The notes: a model not told the origin generated them from the letters alone. A stretch of DNA of 64,000 nt from Gordonia sihwensis NBRC 108236 (GCF_000333035.1 NZ_BANU01000014.1:62001-126000); one strand, 5' to 3'; counted from the first letter of the stretch, positions 34,094 to 44,649 are shown. Numbers and translations: made by a program.

Positions 34094-34888
34094 CTAGTCG
34101 ACGGGCCGCAGATGCGTGACGTCGCCCGCCGACGCCGTGACCGGACCGTCCGGACCGTCGACGATCACCCGCCCCTCGTCGTCGATGTCGGTGGCGATAC
34201 CGACCACCTCGACGTCGCCGGGCAGGATCAGCCGGACCCGTGACCCCAGGGTGGCGCTGACGCTGCGATAGTTCCCGGCGAGGACGTCGATGCGGTCGGG
34301 CCAGTCCGCGAGCCGCTCGGACAACGCCCGCAGATACGCGGCCGCGACTCGGGTCTGGTCCACCGGCGCGTCGGCGAGGCCGCTGATCGAGGCCGCCGTG
34401 TCGGGCGCCGACCCGGCGGGCAGATCCAGGTTCAGTCCGGTGCCGATCACCGCCACGCCCCCGCCGTCGCCGGTGAGCCGGAACTCCGAGAGGATGCCCG
34501 ACAGCTTGCCGCCACCGGGTGCGAGGACATCGTTGGGCCACTTGAGCTCGAGACCGGTTCCGGTGAGTGCGGAGACGGCGTCGTGGACGGCGAGGCCGGT
34601 GAGCAACGACAACCAGCCGAGGCTGCGAATCGCATCGGCGTCGACCGCGATGGCAGCCGAGACGGCGAGCTGTCCGGGCGGTGTCTCCCATACCCGCGCA
34701 TGCCTGCCGCGGCCCGAGGTCTGCCGCGCGGCGATCAAAACAATGCCGTCGACGTCTTCCCCGGCATCGATTCGCGCAATCAGATCGGCATTGGTCGAGC
34801 CGGTCTCGGCGATCACCTCCACGGCGCGCCACCGCGTGTCCGACAGCTGTTCGGCGAGGATTTCCTGATCGGGCACGTCGTTGCTCAT
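34094..34888 (-). CDS. birA: Biotin-[acetyl-CoA-carboxylase] ligase BirA
   Basis: A 264-residue monofunctional ligase without the N-terminal DNA-binding domain. The catalytic loop is AARQTSGRGRHARVW, followed by LELKWPNDVLAPGGGKLSGI (KWPND with catalytic Lys) and VIGTGLNLDL. A small SH3-like C-terminal domain follows. It attaches biotin to AccA3 (Lys ~569) and Pyc (Lys ~1096), both encoded in this window. It matches Rv3279c. The ATG at 34888 follows a -10 TAAAGT at leaderless spacing. It is divergent from accD5. Confidence 0.92.
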   Translation of the reverse strand: MSNDVPDQEILAEQLSDTRWRAVEVIAETGSTNADLIARIDAGEDVDGIVLIAARQTSGRGRHARVWETPPGQLAVSAAIAVDADAIRSLGWLSLLTGLAVHDAVSALTGTGLELKWPNDVLAPGGGKLSGILSEFRLTGDGGGVAVIGTGLNLDLPAGSAPDTAASISGLADAPVDQTRVAAAYLRALSERLADWPDRIDVLAGNYRSVSATLGSRVRLILPGDVEVVGIATDIDDEGRVIVDGPDGPVTASAGDVTHLRPVD

Positions 34889-34896
34889 GTACGAGC

Positions 34897-34902
34897 ACTT
34901 TA
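34897..34902 (-). promoter_or_regulatory. -10 element TAAAGT, leaderless start of birA
   Basis: On the minus strand TAAAGT ends eight bases before the ATG. The -35 position falls in the palindrome at 34911-34924, so a protein bound there would block birA transcription. Confidence 0.5.
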
Positions 34903-34910
34903 CGGCCCGC

Positions 34911-34972
34911 GAGTGAATACACTCACAGCACCGCTTCCGCAGTGATCTCGAATGTGAGGATATTCTCACATT
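34911..34972. promoter_or_regulatory. Two palindromes in the birA-accD5 divergent region
   Basis: GAGTGAATACACTC (34911-34924) is a near-perfect palindrome with one mismatch pair. AATGTGAG (34951-34958), GATATT, CTCACATT (34965-34972) is a perfect 8-bp inverted repeat. The first overlaps the birA -35 position, the second ends 10 bases before the accD5 -35 candidate. This suggests one or two regulators acting on biotin ligase and acyl-CoA carboxylase genes; the protein is unknown. Confidence 0.55.
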
Positions 34973-34982
34973 ATCGGCGCGG

Positions 34983-35013
34983 TTGACCTCGCATAGGTGT
35001 CGGTCGTTAGCAT
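34983..35013 (+). promoter_or_regulatory. Promoter of accD5, leaderless
   Basis: TTGACC (34983-34988) and TAGCAT (35008-35013) are spaced by 19 bases. The -10 ends eight bases before the ATG at 35022, and only a weak GGA could serve as ribosome site, so the message is probably leaderless. Confidence 0.55.
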
Positions 35014-35021
35014 CGGATCCC

Positions 35022-36647
35022 ATGACGACTGCTTCACGCGACGACGGCGCTGCGCCGGACATCCACACCACGGCGGGCAAGCTCGCCGATCTGCGCAACC
35101 GCCTCGCCGAGGCCGAGTTCCCGGTCGGCGAAGCCGCTGCGGAGAAGGTTCACGCCAAGGGCAAACTCACCGCACGCGAGCGCATCACCCACCTTCTCGA
35201 CGAGGGTTCGTTCGTCGAACTCGACGCGCTGGCGCGTCACCGGTCCACCAACTTCGGGCTCGCCGAGCGGCGCCCGATGGGCGACGGTGTCGTCACCGGC
35301 TACGGCACCGTCGACGGCCGCGAGGTGTGCGTGTTCAGCCAGGACGCCGCGGTCTTCGGCGGCAGCCTGGGCGAGGTGTACGGCGAGAAGATCGTCAAGG
35401 TCATGGACCTGGCGATCAAGACCGGCCGCCCCCTGATCGGCATCAACGAGGGTGCGGGCGCCCGCATCCAAGAGGGCGTGGTCTCCCTCGCCCTGTACGG
35501 CGAGATCTTCGGCCGCAACGTCCGCGCCTCCGGCGTCATCCCCCAGATCTCGCTGATCATGGGCCCGAACGCCGGTGGCCACGTGTACTCCCCCGCTCTC
35601 ACCGACTTCGTGGTCATGGTCGACCAGACCAGCCAGATGTTCGTGACCGGTCCCGACGTCATCAAGACCGTCACCGGTGAGGACGTCACTCAGGAGGACC
35701 TGGGCGGCGCGCACACGCACATGACCAAGTCGGGCGTCGCCCATTACGTCGGCCAGGACGAGGAAGACGCCCTCGACTACGTCAAGGAACTGCTGGGTTA
35801 CCTGCCGAGCAACTGCCGCGCCGAGGCCCCGCGCCTGCCCGCACCGGAGCGCGTCGGCGCCATCGAGGACAATCTCACCGAGGACGATCTCGCGCTCGAC
35901 ACGATCATCCCCGACTCGCCCAACCAGCCGTACGACATGCACAACGTCATCCGGAACATCCTCGACGACGAGGAGTTCCTGGAGGTGCAGGCCGAGCGTG
36001 CGATGAACGTCATCGTCGGCTTCGGACGGGTGGACGGCCGCAGCGTCGGCATCGTCGCGAACCAGCCGACCCAGTTCGCCGGCTGTCTCGACATCGACGC
36101 CTCGGAGAAGGCGGCGCGCTTCGTGCGCACCTGCGACGCCTTCAACGTTCCGATCGTCACCCTGGTCGACGTCCCCGGCTTCCTGCCCGGCACCGAGCAG
36201 GAGTACAACGGCATCATCCGCCGCGGCGCCAAGTTGCTCTACGCCTACGGCGAGGCGACGGTCGGCAAGATCACCGTCATCACCCGCAAGGCCTACGGCG
36301 GCGCGTACGACGTCATGGGCTCCAAGCACATGGGCGCCGACGTGAACCTGGCCTGGCCGACCGCTCAGATCGCGGTCATGGGCGCCTCGGGCGCGGTGGG
36401 CTTCGTCTACCGCAGCCGCCTCAAGGAGGCGCAGGCGAACGGCGAGGACGTCGACGCACTGCGCCTGGAACTGCAGCAGGAGTACGAGGACACCCTGGTG
36501 AACCCGTACGTCGCGGCTGAGCGCGGCTATGTCGACGCGGTGATCCCGCCGAGCCACACCCGGGGCCAGATCGCGAATGCCCTGAAGCTGCTGGAGCGCA
36601 AGATGGTGCAGCTGCCGCCGAAGAAGCACGGCAACATCCCGCTGTAG
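35022..36647 (+). CDS. accD5: Propionyl-CoA carboxylase beta subunit AccD5
   Basis: A 541-residue carboxyltransferase. It has [20 protein letters not shown], the oxyanion loops [19 protein letters not shown] and [12 protein letters not shown], and the C-terminal [20 protein letters not shown] and [20 protein letters not shown]. It transfers carboxyl from biotin on AccA3 to propionyl-CoA, giving methylmalonyl-CoA for multi-methyl lipids or succinyl-CoA entry. It matches Rv3280; acetyl-CoA may also be used. It is followed by its epsilon subunit 29 bases downstream. Upstream open frame before 35022 is not used. Confidence 0.94.
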   Translation: MTTASRDDGAAPDIHTTAGKLADLRNRLAEAEFPVGEAAAEKVHAKGKLTARERITHLLDEGSFVELDALARHRSTNFGLAERRPMGDGVVTGYGTVDGREVCVFSQDAAVFGGSLGEVYGEKIVKVMDLAIKTGRPLIGINEGAGARIQEGVVSLALYGEIFGRNVRASGVIPQISLIMGPNAGGHVYSPALTDFVVMVDQTSQMFVTGPDVIKTVTGEDVTQEDLGGAHTHMTKSGVAHYVGQDEEDALDYVKELLGYLPSNCRAEAPRLPAPERVGAIEDNLTEDDLALDTIIPDSPNQPYDMHNVIRNILDDEEFLEVQAERAMNVIVGFGRVDGRSVGIVANQPTQFAGCLDIDASEKAARFVRTCDAFNVPIVTLVDVPGFLPGTEQEYNGIIRRGAKLLYAYGEATVGKITVITRKAYGGAYDVMGSKHMGADVNLAWPTAQIAVMGASGAVGFVYRSRLKEAQANGEDVDALRLELQQEYEDTLVNPYVAAERGYVDAVIPPSHTRGQIANALKLLERKMVQLPPKKHGNIPL

Positions 36648-36676
36648 TCCGCTCCCCGATCCAGAAAGGCGACGAC

Positions 36677-36916
36677 ATGAGTGACGACGTCACCTCGGCG
36701 GGCAGCCAAGAGCAGCCCGCCCGCCCGTTCCTGACCATCGTCGACGGCAAGCCCACCGACGCGGAACTGGCCGCCCTGGTCGGTGTCTTCGCCGCGGCGA
36801 GCGGCGGCACCGCCGACACCGGACCGCAGATCCGGAACGACTGGGGCCGCCCGGTCGACATGTTCCGGGTGAACTGGGGCCAGCCCGGCAGCTTCACCAA
36901 CCGCGGCGGCTGGTGA
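36677..36916 (+). CDS. accE5: Acyl-CoA carboxylase epsilon subunit AccE5
   Basis: A 79-residue protein equivalent to Rv3281. The conserved part is FLTIVDGKPTDAELAALVGV followed by NDWGRPVDMFRVNWGQPGSF. Epsilon subunits bind the alpha-beta carboxylase and raise its activity. The acidic N-terminal ~25 residues are variable, as usual. AGAAAGG lies upstream of the ATG. Its stop overlaps the GTG of the maf gene. Confidence 0.9.
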   Translation: MSDDVTSAGSQEQPARPFLTIVDGKPTDAELAALVGVFAAASGGTADTGPQIRNDWGRPVDMFRVNWGQPGSFTNRGGW

Positions 36917-37590
36917 GCCCCGCACACCGTTCCACCGCGACGACCGTCGTCCTCGGTTCGGCCTCGCCCGCACGCCTGCGCGTGCTGCGAGACGCCGGAC
37001 TGCGGCCGGCGGTCGTCGTGTCAGACGTGGACGAGGACGCCCTGCTCGACGAGCTGGCGGGCGCCCCGCCCGCGCAGATCGTCACCCGGCTGGCCGAGGC
37101 GAAGGCCGACGCGGTGGTCGCCGCCGTCCTCGGTGACCGCGCACCGCAGGCGGCGGGTGCGGCGACCGACGGCGTGGTCGTGACCTGCGATTCGATGCTG
37201 CTCACCGGCGGGTCGCTCGCGGGCAAACCGCACACCGCGGCGGCCGCCGCCGAGCGGTGGAGACGGATGCGCGGGACCACCGGTCATCTCATCACCGGAC
37301 ACTGCGTGCGGCGCCTGCGTGACGGCGAGGCCGTCGCGTCCGCCAGTCACAGTCAGTCGACGGCGATCTTCTTCTCCGACGTCTCCGACGAGCTCATCGA
37401 ACGCTACGCGGCGACCGGCGAGCCGCTCGAGGTCGCGGGCGCGTTCACCCTCGACGGGATCGGCGGCTGGCTGATCGACGGCATCGACGGCGACCCGTCG
37501 TCGGTGATCGGCATCAGCCTGCCGCTGGTCCGGCGCCTGCTGACGCAGGTCGGCGTCGACGTCGCCGACCTGTGGTCCGCCGAGCGCTGA
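36913..37590 (+). CDS. maf: Maf/YhdE-family nucleotide pyrophosphatase
   Basis: A 225-residue protein that hydrolyses non-canonical or excess nucleoside triphosphates. It starts [20 protein letters not shown], has [10 protein letters not shown] (with the S-x-x-R and E-x-K-A motifs) and VTCDSMLL carrying the catalytic Asp. GYAxxFTLDG-like [20 protein letters not shown] and [15 protein letters not shown] end it. It matches Rv3282. GTG start overlaps accE5 by four bases, so it belongs to the accD5-accE5-maf transcript. Confidence 0.9.
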   Translation: MSPAHRSTATTVVLGSASPARLRVLRDAGLRPAVVVSDVDEDALLDELAGAPPAQIVTRLAEAKADAVVAAVLGDRAPQAAGAATDGVVVTCDSMLLTGGSLAGKPHTAAAAAERWRRMRGTTGHLITGHCVRRLRDGEAVASASHSQSTAIFFSDVSDELIERYAATGEPLEVAGAFTLDGIGGWLIDGIDGDPSSVIGISLPLVRRLLTQVGVDVADLWSAER

Positions 37591-37594
37591 GACC

Positions 37595-38500
37595 TCACTG
37601 CCGGAGTACGGCGGGCCAGTACGCCTTGAGGCAGTCGCCGGGCTGTCCCTGCCGTCTGAGGTTGTCGGTGAATCCGCGCCAGAGGGCCCGTGCCCGCGCG
37701 ACGGAGGTTCCGTGGCCCTGCCCGGGCGCGGCGTCGCCGACACTGACGATCAGCGCTGCGGCCTGCAGCATCGACGTGAACGACAGGTCTTTGCGCTCGA
37801 AGACGGTGGCCGCCCAGTTGCCCGCGAAACAGTCGGCGATCAACTCGCGGTCGTCTCCGGGCGGCCCGGCCGCGTCGCCCATGCCGTACGCCTTCGCGAG
37901 GCGGTACACGACGTTGTGGCCGTATTCGTGGGCCATGATGGTGGCCGCGGTGAAGTCACCGAGCATGATGCCGGACGAGCCCATGAGCTTGCCGTTCCAG
38001 ATGTCGGCGAAGGTCTGCACGGGCAGGATCACCGACCCCTGCCTGTCGGTGCCGCCGCCGTCCGGCCGGCGGTCGAGCGGGCAGAAGAAGGCGTTCGGGA
38101 AATCGCTCGGGATTCCGTCGGGCAGTTCACCCGAGTCCAGGCACGCGCTGTGGAAGGCATCGCCCGGGGCGATCAGCACCCGGCCCGCCGTCGACCCCTC
38201 GATCGCCAACTGGGCGAACCAGTCCTGCCACACCGAGTCCAAGTCGTCGAGCACCGCCGACATGTACGCCGGGACCGCGGTCGACTGATTCGACTCGTCG
38301 ACCCCGGAGGCCGCCAGCCGCTCAGCCGAGACGGCGGCCAGTTCCGGACACCGAGCGGCCGAACAGTGCGCGGGTGGCGTGGGCGCCGCGCGATGCGCCG
38401 TTCCGTCCACCCCGCATGCGCTCATCGTCAGCGCGGCCACGACCGCCAGGGCCGTACCCACCACTGTCCGGAGCCCGCGCCCCGATCCCCTTCTCGGCAT
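37595..38500 (-). CDS. Putative zinc metalloprotease lipoprotein
   Basis: A 301-residue exported protein. A signal peptide ends in the lipobox-like MSAC at about residues 26-29, so it is probably anchored outside the membrane. The zinc site is [14 protein letters not shown] (H-E-x-x-H), followed by [20 protein letters not shown], as in the YpfJ/neutral zinc metallopeptidase family. Four further Cys may form disulfides. Substrate unknown. It converges on maf with only 4 bases between and is divergent from sseA. Confidence 0.82.
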   Translation of the reverse strand: MPRRGSGRGLRTVVGTALAVVAALTMSACGVDGTAHRAAPTPPAHCSAARCPELAAVSAERLAASGVDESNQSTAVPAYMSAVLDDLDSVWQDWFAQLAIEGSTAGRVLIAPGDAFHSACLDSGELPDGIPSDFPNAFFCPLDRRPDGGGTDRQGSVILPVQTFADIWNGKLMGSSGIMLGDFTAATIMAHEYGHNVVYRLAKAYGMGDAAGPPGDDRELIADCFAGNWAATVFERKDLSFTSMLQAAALIVSVGDAAPGQGHGTSVARARALWRGFTDNLRRQGQPGDCLKAYWPAVLRQ

Positions 38501-38689
38501 GACGGGAACGCTAACACCGTCGCCCCCGGCGACGTGCCCGACGTCATTCGGACGATTGCGCAGGCCGGACCGCGGATCGGGACGAACTTGAGACCGGTCC
38601 GGCGAAACGCCTCGGCGCGGTCGTCCGTATGCTTGTATCCGCGGCCGGTTCCGGTCGCCTCCGACATCAGCAGAGGCGGGAGACCCTCA

Positions 38690-39583
<894 letters not shown>

Positions 39584-39600
39584 CGCCGGAAAACAGTTCC

Positions 39601-40026
39601 ATGACGCTGCCCGCCCCTCTCGCCGAGATCGTCTCGGATTTCGCCGATCTGGCGGATTCGGACAAGGTCACTCTGCTGCTCGAGTTCTCCCGCGAGCTCC
39701 CCGAGCTGCCCGAGTCGCTGAAGCCCGAGTCGATGGAGCCGGTTCCCGAGTGCCAGTCGCCGATCTTCCTGTCCGTGGACGCCTCGGACGCCGAGGCCGT
39801 GCGCCTGTACTTCAGCGCTCCGCCCGAGGCACCCACCACCCGGGGTTTCGCCTCCATCCTGCACGAGGGGCTCGACGGCGCCAGTGCTTCGGAGATCACC
39901 GCGGTGCCCGACGACTTCTTCCACGAGCTGGGTCTGTCGTCGGTGATCAGTCCGCTGCGTCTCAACGGGATGGCGGGCATGCTGACGCGGATCAAGCGTC
40001 AGGTGCGCGAGCAGACCTCCCGCTGA
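39601..40026 (+). CDS. SufE-like sulfur acceptor protein
   Basis: A 141-residue protein of the SufE family. The active Cys51 is in [13 protein letters not shown], and [20 protein letters not shown] is the family's C-terminal helix. SufE proteins accept persulfide from cysteine desulfurases; next to sseA it may accept from the rhodanese. It matches Rv3284. ATG at 39601 gives the usual length. The condensation protein follows 16 bases later on the same strand. Confidence 0.9.
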   Translation: MTLPAPLAEIVSDFADLADSDKVTLLLEFSRELPELPESLKPESMEPVPECQSPIFLSVDASDAEAVRLYFSAPPEAPTTRGFASILHEGLDGASASEITAVPDDFFHELGLSSVISPLRLNGMAGMLTRIKRQVREQTSR

Positions 40027-40042
40027 ACGCCGTCGCAGCGCA

Positions 40043-41446
40043 ATGGACTTTCTGCAGATCCTCGACGCCCCGATTCAGCCCGGCGGCCTGGTCGAGTGGA
40101 TTCCGGCTGTGCCGGGCGGTCTGGGCAGCTGGAGCCGAGACGTACGCGAGACCTCGCACAACCACGAGGAGCATCTGCGGTCGGCGTTCGAGTACCGGGC
40201 GCTGACGCATCGCGAGGGCGGCCGCGAATCGTGGCTCGGGCTCGCGATCGAGTTCGACGAACCGATGTCGGTGCCCTCGGTCCGCTCCGCCCTGGTGGCG
40301 TACATCAATCGCCACGAGGTGCTGCGGACGCACGTGGTGCTCAAGGCCGACCGCGACGCCCGCTACCGCACGGAGCGCTACACCACCGAGCCCGACACCG
40401 TCCGGGTCAAGATGGCACGCATCGGCTGGTACACCGAGACGCCGTTGCTCCTCGAGCAGATCGCGGGATCGTTCGACCGCGCGACCGCCCCTCTGCACTG
40501 GCCGGCGTACCGGTTCGCGACCGTGGCGCGACCGGACAGCTTCACCCTGTTCTTCGCCGCCGACCACTCGCTGGTGGACGGCTACTCCCTGGTCAATGCG
40601 CATCACGAGTTGTCGGAGCTGTACAGGGCGGCCCGCGAGGGTCGTCCACCGGCTCTCGAGCCCACGGGCAGCTACCTCGACTTCAGCGACGCCCAGCGCC
40701 GCGCCGCCGACGTCGCCGACCCCGAACACCGCGCGGTGCGCACATGGGCCGAGTTCGTCGCCCGGTTCGGCGGCCGACTGCCACCGAACCCCCTGCTGAC
40801 GCCCGGTCGGGCGGGGCCCGCCGAGGAGGGCACCGGGCCGGTCCAGCTCGCGCGCACCCGGTTGCTCCTCGACGACGCCGGCGCGACGCGCTTCGAGGCC
40901 TTCTGCGCCGCCTCGGGCGCGTCCCCGGTGGGCGGGATCCTGGGAGCGATGGCGGTGGCCTTCCGCGAGACCAGCGGCGCCGACGACTTCGCCGTGATCA
41001 TGCCCCGGCATACGCGGACCGACCGCTCGTGGCTGCACTCGCTGGGCTGGTTCGTCGGTCTGGCGCCCCTGGTGATCGACGTCTCCGACGATCCCACGCC
41101 CGCCGAGGCGTCGCGGCGGAGCACCGCGGAACTGAGCGCTTCGCGGCACGGAAGCGAGCTTCCGTTCCTTCGTGTGGCGGATCTCATCGGCGTCACCGGC
41201 TCGCCGCATACGGTGGTCTCGTACATGGACACGCGCGGGGCACCGCGTGCCCAGGCCGCCGACGACGGTGCCGCACGGGTCCTGCGCAGCCATTCTTATG
41301 CCGACGACGAGGTTTACGTGTGGGTCAACCGGACGCCCGGCGGCCTGCGGATGCACGCTCGCTATCCCGCCGAAACCGCAGGTGATGTTCCCGTCTTCCT
41401 CGACCGTTTCGCGGACCTACTCGCGCGTACAGCCGAAGCCGGGTAG
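40043..41446 (+). CDS. Stand-alone condensation-domain protein (PapA/NRPS-C-like acyltransferase)
   Basis: A 467-residue protein with the chloramphenicol-acetyltransferase-like fold. The active motif is AADHSLVDGYS, in which His175 and Asp179-Gly180 match the catalytic H-x3-D-G, but the first His of HHxxxDG is Asp. YINRHEVLRTHVVL near residue 95 is the typical acceptor-side helix. No carrier protein, adenylation or polyketide gene is adjacent. PapA-type enzymes esterify lipids in mycobacteria, so a lipid ester product is possible. It is absent from this place in the tuberculosis order (Rv3284-Rv3285). No good ribosome site. Confidence 0.8.
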   Translation: MDFLQILDAPIQPGGLVEWIPAVPGGLGSWSRDVRETSHNHEEHLRSAFEYRALTHREGGRESWLGLAIEFDEPMSVPSVRSALVAYINRHEVLRTHVVLKADRDARYRTERYTTEPDTVRVKMARIGWYTETPLLLEQIAGSFDRATAPLHWPAYRFATVARPDSFTLFFAADHSLVDGYSLVNAHHELSELYRAAREGRPPALEPTGSYLDFSDAQRRAADVADPEHRAVRTWAEFVARFGGRLPPNPLLTPGRAGPAEEGTGPVQLARTRLLLDDAGATRFEAFCAASGASPVGGILGAMAVAFRETSGADDFAVIMPRHTRTDRSWLHSLGWFVGLAPLVIDVSDDPTPAEASRRSTAELSASRHGSELPFLRVADLIGVTGSPHTVVSYMDTRGAPRAQAADDGAARVLRSHSYADDEVYVWVNRTPGGLRMHARYPAETAGDVPVFLDRFADLLARTAEAG

Positions 41447-41660
41447 ACAATTTTCTTGACCTGCGTGAGATGCGTCGTACCGAGCAATTGATCGGTGCGT
41501 TAATCTGAGTCGCGGAAATCACGTTGCCCGTCTGATGCGAGCCACGTGTAGGACGCCACGAGCGGGAGAATCCCGCGCGAGACGCAGCCCGTCGACCCCG
41601 GATGGTGAGAGCCGTCCCCGACAACGGCACCGCCTGACCGGTGGTGCCACAGGAGTGCCA
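41447..41660 (+). promoter_or_regulatory. Upstream region of accA3
   Basis: These 214 bases must carry the accA3 promoter. I see TTGACC near 41456, TTGATC near 41488 and a small hairpin GCGGGA-GAA-TCCCGC at 41562-41576, but no convincing -10. AGGAG lies five bases before the GTG. Confidence 0.4.
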
Positions 41661-43472
41661 GTGACCAGTTCCGCTGAGATCAGTCAGACGACCATCAAGA
41701 AGGTCCTCATCGCCAACCGCGGTGAGATCGCCGTTCGCGTGATTCGCGCCGCGAAGGACGCAGGCATCGCCAGTGTCGCCGTGTACGCCGAACCGGACGC
41801 CGACGCACTGTTCGTGCAGCTGGCGGACGAGGCGTTCGCACTCGGCGGCCAGACGTCGGCCGAGTCGTACCTGGTGTTCGACAAGGTCCTCGACGCCGCC
41901 GCCAAGTCCGGCGCTGACGCAGTCCACCCCGGATACGGCTTCCTCTCGGAGAACGCGGACTTCGCACAGGCCGTGATCGACGCCGGTCTCACCTGGATCG
42001 GCCCGCCCCCGTCGGCCATCCGTGACCTCGGCGACAAGGTGACCGCACGCCACATCGCCGAGCGCGCGAAGGCGCCGATGGCCGCCGGCACCAAGGATCC
42101 CGTCGCCGGCGCCGACGAGGTGGTCGAGTTCGCCAAGCAGTACGGCGTCCCGGTCGCGATCAAGGCCGCCTTCGGCGGCGGCGGCCGCGGCATGAAGGTC
42201 GCGCACACCGTCGAGGAGATCCCCGAGCTGTTCGAGTCGGCCACCCGCGAGGCCGTCGCGGCATTCGGTCGCGGCGAGTGCTTCGTGGAGCAGTACCTCG
42301 ACAAGGCGCGACACGTCGAGGCCCAGGTCATCGCCGACCAGCACGGCAACGTCGTCGTCGCCGGAACCCGCGACTGCTCGCTGCAGCGCCGGTTCCAGAA
42401 GCTGGTGGAGGAGGCCCCCGCTCCCTTCCTGACCGACGAGCAGCGGGCGCGCATCCACTCCTCCGCGAAGGCCATCTGCCGCGAGGCCGGCTACTACGGC
42501 GCGGGCACCGTGGAGTACCTGGTCCAGGGTGACACCGTCTCGTTCCTCGAGGTCAACACCCGACTCCAGGTGGAGCACCCGGTCACCGAGGAGACCTCGG
42601 GCATCGATCTGGTGCGCCAGCAGTTCCGCATCGCCGAGGGCAAGGCCCTGGAGATCACCGAGGACCCGACCCCGCGTGGTCACTCCTTCGAGTTCCGGAT
42701 CAACGGTGAGGACGCCGGGCGAGGCTTCCTGCCCGCGCCCGGCCCGATCACCGTCTACCGCGAGCCCTCCGGCCCCGGCGTCCGCGTCGACTCGGGCGTC
42801 CGCCAGGGCGACGTCATCGGCGGTCAGTTCGACTCGATGCTGGCCAAGCTGATCGTCACCGGCGAGAACCGGACCCAGGCACTCGAGCGCGCCCGCCGCG
42901 CACTGGCCGAGTTCGAGGTCGACGGCCTCGCCACCGTGATCCCGTTCCACCGCCACATCGTGTCGAACCCCGCCTTCATCGGCAGCACCGACGAGAACGG
43001 CGTCGAGGGCTTCGAGGTCTACACCAAGTGGATCGAGACCGATTGGGACAACCCGATCAAGCCCTTCACCGGCGGTGAGCCGCTCGACGACGAGGACGAC
43101 ACCCAGCGCCAGAAGGTCATCGTCGAGGTCGACGGCCGCCGCGTCGAGGTCTCGCTGCCCGGCGATCTCAACCTGGGCGGCGGTGGCGGCACCAACGGCG
43201 CCATCCGCCGCAAGCCGAAGTCGCGCACGCGCAAGAAGGGCGGCGGCGCCGCTGCCTCCGGCGACGCCGTGACCGCGCCGATGCAGGGCACCGTCGTCAA
43301 GGTGGCCGTCGGTGAGGGCGACGAGGTCGCCGAGGGCGACCTGGTCGTGGTCCTGGAGGCCATGAAGATGGAGAACCCGGTCACTGCGCACAAGGCCGGC
43401 ACCATCACCAGCCTGTCCGCCGAGGCCGGTGCCGCGGTCACCCAGGGCACGGTGCTGCTCGAGATCAAGTAG
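41661..43472 (+). CDS. accA3: Acyl-CoA carboxylase alpha subunit AccA3 (biotin carboxylase + BCCP)
   Basis: A 603-residue protein. Residues ~15-460 are biotin carboxylase: [23 protein letters not shown]-grasp [11 protein letters not shown], and [18 protein letters not shown] linker of ~70 residues rich in Gly and Lys leads to the biotinyl domain with Lys569 in [10 protein letters not shown]. It supplies carboxybiotin to several AccD subunits, including AccD5. It matches Rv3285. GTG start with AGGAG upstream. Biotinylated by BirA, encoded 7 kb upstream. Confidence 0.95.
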   Translation: MTSSAEISQTTIKKVLIANRGEIAVRVIRAAKDAGIASVAVYAEPDADALFVQLADEAFALGGQTSAESYLVFDKVLDAAAKSGADAVHPGYGFLSENADFAQAVIDAGLTWIGPPPSAIRDLGDKVTARHIAERAKAPMAAGTKDPVAGADEVVEFAKQYGVPVAIKAAFGGGGRGMKVAHTVEEIPELFESATREAVAAFGRGECFVEQYLDKARHVEAQVIADQHGNVVVAGTRDCSLQRRFQKLVEEAPAPFLTDEQRARIHSSAKAICREAGYYGAGTVEYLVQGDTVSFLEVNTRLQVEHPVTEETSGIDLVRQQFRIAEGKALEITEDPTPRGHSFEFRINGEDAGRGFLPAPGPITVYREPSGPGVRVDSGVRQGDVIGGQFDSMLAKLIVTGENRTQALERARRALAEFEVDGLATVIPFHRHIVSNPAFIGSTDENGVEGFEVYTKWIETDWDNPIKPFTGGEPLDDEDDTQRQKVIVEVDGRRVEVSLPGDLNLGGGGGTNGAIRRKPKSRTRKKGGGAAASGDAVTAPMQGTVVKVAVGEGDEVAEGDLVVVLEAMKMENPVTAHKAGTITSLSAEAGAAVTQGTVLLEIK

Positions 43473-43488
43473 AACCGGATACACCTCC

Positions 43489-43539
43489 GGCTGTGCCGTT
43501 CCGCCTGACCGATGTGGAGTCAGCAGGAACGGCACAGCC
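43489..43539 (+). terminator. Strong hairpin after accA3
   Basis: GGCTGTGCCGTTCC (43489-43502) pairs perfectly with GGAACGGCACAGCC (43526-43539), followed by GTTTTC. It lies 17 bases after the accA3 stop and has the full look of an intrinsic terminator. Confidence 0.85.
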
Positions 43540-43603
43540 CGTTTTCGGAGCCGTGCACGCGCCCGGATCCGGCCGATTCGTGAGCGAACGAGAAGGACCC
43601 GTC

Positions 43604-43960
43604 ATGGAAGCTGTCGAGATCAACGCCGGTGCGTGGTATCTGCGCGCCCTGCGGCACGACGAGCGGTTGTCCGATGTGCCCGCGCTCGAGCTCCTCGGCG
43701 TCGGCGATCCAGTCGAGTACATCCGAGCCGCCGACGCCGCGTGGGCCGACGAGTCGCGTCTCACGTGGGCGGTGTGCGTTCCCACCACCGGAGAACTCGC
43801 GGCGCTGATCGGCGTCGACGCCGCGGGGTCGGTGGCCGGCCTCGCCCGCGACGGCTACGACGCCGCGCTCGCGGCCGCGGTCGATCCCGCCACCCGTTGC
43901 GCGAGCGCACTGCTCGACGTCGAAGCGGCGGCTCTGCGCTCCGGACTGCCGGGCCGCTGA
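43604..43960 (+). CDS. Small GNAT-like protein (N-terminal half only)
   Basis: A 118-residue protein. AWYLRALRHDERLSDVPALE and RLTWAVCVPTTGELAALIGV resemble the first strands and helices of RimJ-type acetyltransferases, but the acetyl-CoA loop that should follow is missing; the remainder is a short Ala-rich helix. It could be a shortened GNAT that has kept a binding role, or a decayed gene. AAGGA lies seven bases before the ATG at 43604; longer frames upstream run into the accA3 terminator. Confidence 0.65.
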   Translation: MEAVEINAGAWYLRALRHDERLSDVPALELLGVGDPVEYIRAADAAWADESRLTWAVCVPTTGELAALIGVDAAGSVAGLARDGYDAALAAAVDPATRCASALLDVEAAALRSGLPGR

Positions 43961-44004
43961 CCCGGACGCCGCGCATCCAGGTCGCCGCGCATTCAGGCAG
44001 GCGC

Positions 44005-44589
44005 TCAGAGGGGCGAGTCGGCGGGGTTCCCGAGATCGGTGCAGTCGACCAGCACCATGTCGTCGCGGTGCGCGACGAGATACCGCACGGCAGGCAGTCC
44101 CGCCCCCAGCTCCGCGATGGCCTCGCGAACGCGTTCGGCTCCCAGGTAGAAGGGTTGGGCGGGACGGCCGCCGAACGCCGCGCGGCACAGACTCGTCGGG
44201 CAGTCGGCGGCGGCCTCGATGACGCGTGCGACTGCGATCGAACCGGCATCCGGGCTGTCGAGGGTCTGGATCACCGCCCCCGCCAGACTCGGATGCTGAT
44301 CGACGAACTTCAGCGCCGCACTCGAGCAGGCGTCGAGACTGTCGTACCACTCGGGGAGATAGAGCGTCGTCGACGAGGTGTCGGGCGCCGGAACCACGCG
44401 GGCGCCGAGCGCCACATAGATGTCCTTGCAGCCGCCGGCGCCCAGACTTGACACGCAGGCCATCAGTCGCTGTTCTGTCGGAACATCGCCGTCACCTGCG
44501 GGATTCCGCTCGTCTCCACGGGCTACGAGGATGATCCCAGCGACCGGATGAGCCGGTCCGCCGGAGTTAAAATCACCGCCGGATCCCAT
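44005..44589 (-). CDS. MobA-like nucleotidyltransferase-fold protein, degenerate
   Basis: A 194-residue protein. VAGIILVARGDER stands where MobA-type enzymes have LAxGxSxRxG, and AGAVIQTLDSPDAGSIAVAR stands where they have the VxDxP metal site; RPAQPFYLGAERVREAI also fits. The first loop lacks the usual glycines and Lys, so catalysis is doubtful. No molybdopterin genes are near. Start at ATG 44589 is uncertain (ATG 44619 and TTG 44598 are alternatives). Divergent from metE and its riboswitch. Family call is tentative. Confidence 0.6.
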   Translation of the reverse strand: MGSGGDFNSGGPAHPVAGIILVARGDERNPAGDGDVPTEQRLMACVSSLGAGGCKDIYVALGARVVPAPDTSSTTLYLPEWYDSLDACSSAALKFVDQHPSLAGAVIQTLDSPDAGSIAVARVIEAAADCPTSLCRAAFGGRPAQPFYLGAERVREAIAELGAGLPAVRYLVAHRDDMVLVDCTDLGNPADSPL

Positions 44590-44649
44590 GCTGCCCAATG
44601 GTACCCGGTCCTTTACCATCGATAACTGCAACTGGTTCGCCCGGCCGGG

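Noticed and set aside
35034-36629. Long open frame opposite accD5
   Set aside because: Antisense shadow of a strongly conserved carboxylase gene; no recognisable domain.
41325-43535. 736-residue open frame opposite accA3
   Set aside because: Runs antisense through accA3 and its terminator; composition is typical of a shadow frame.
44005-44589. Molybdenum cofactor gene mobA
   Set aside because: Catalytic loop is degraded and no other molybdopterin gene is near.
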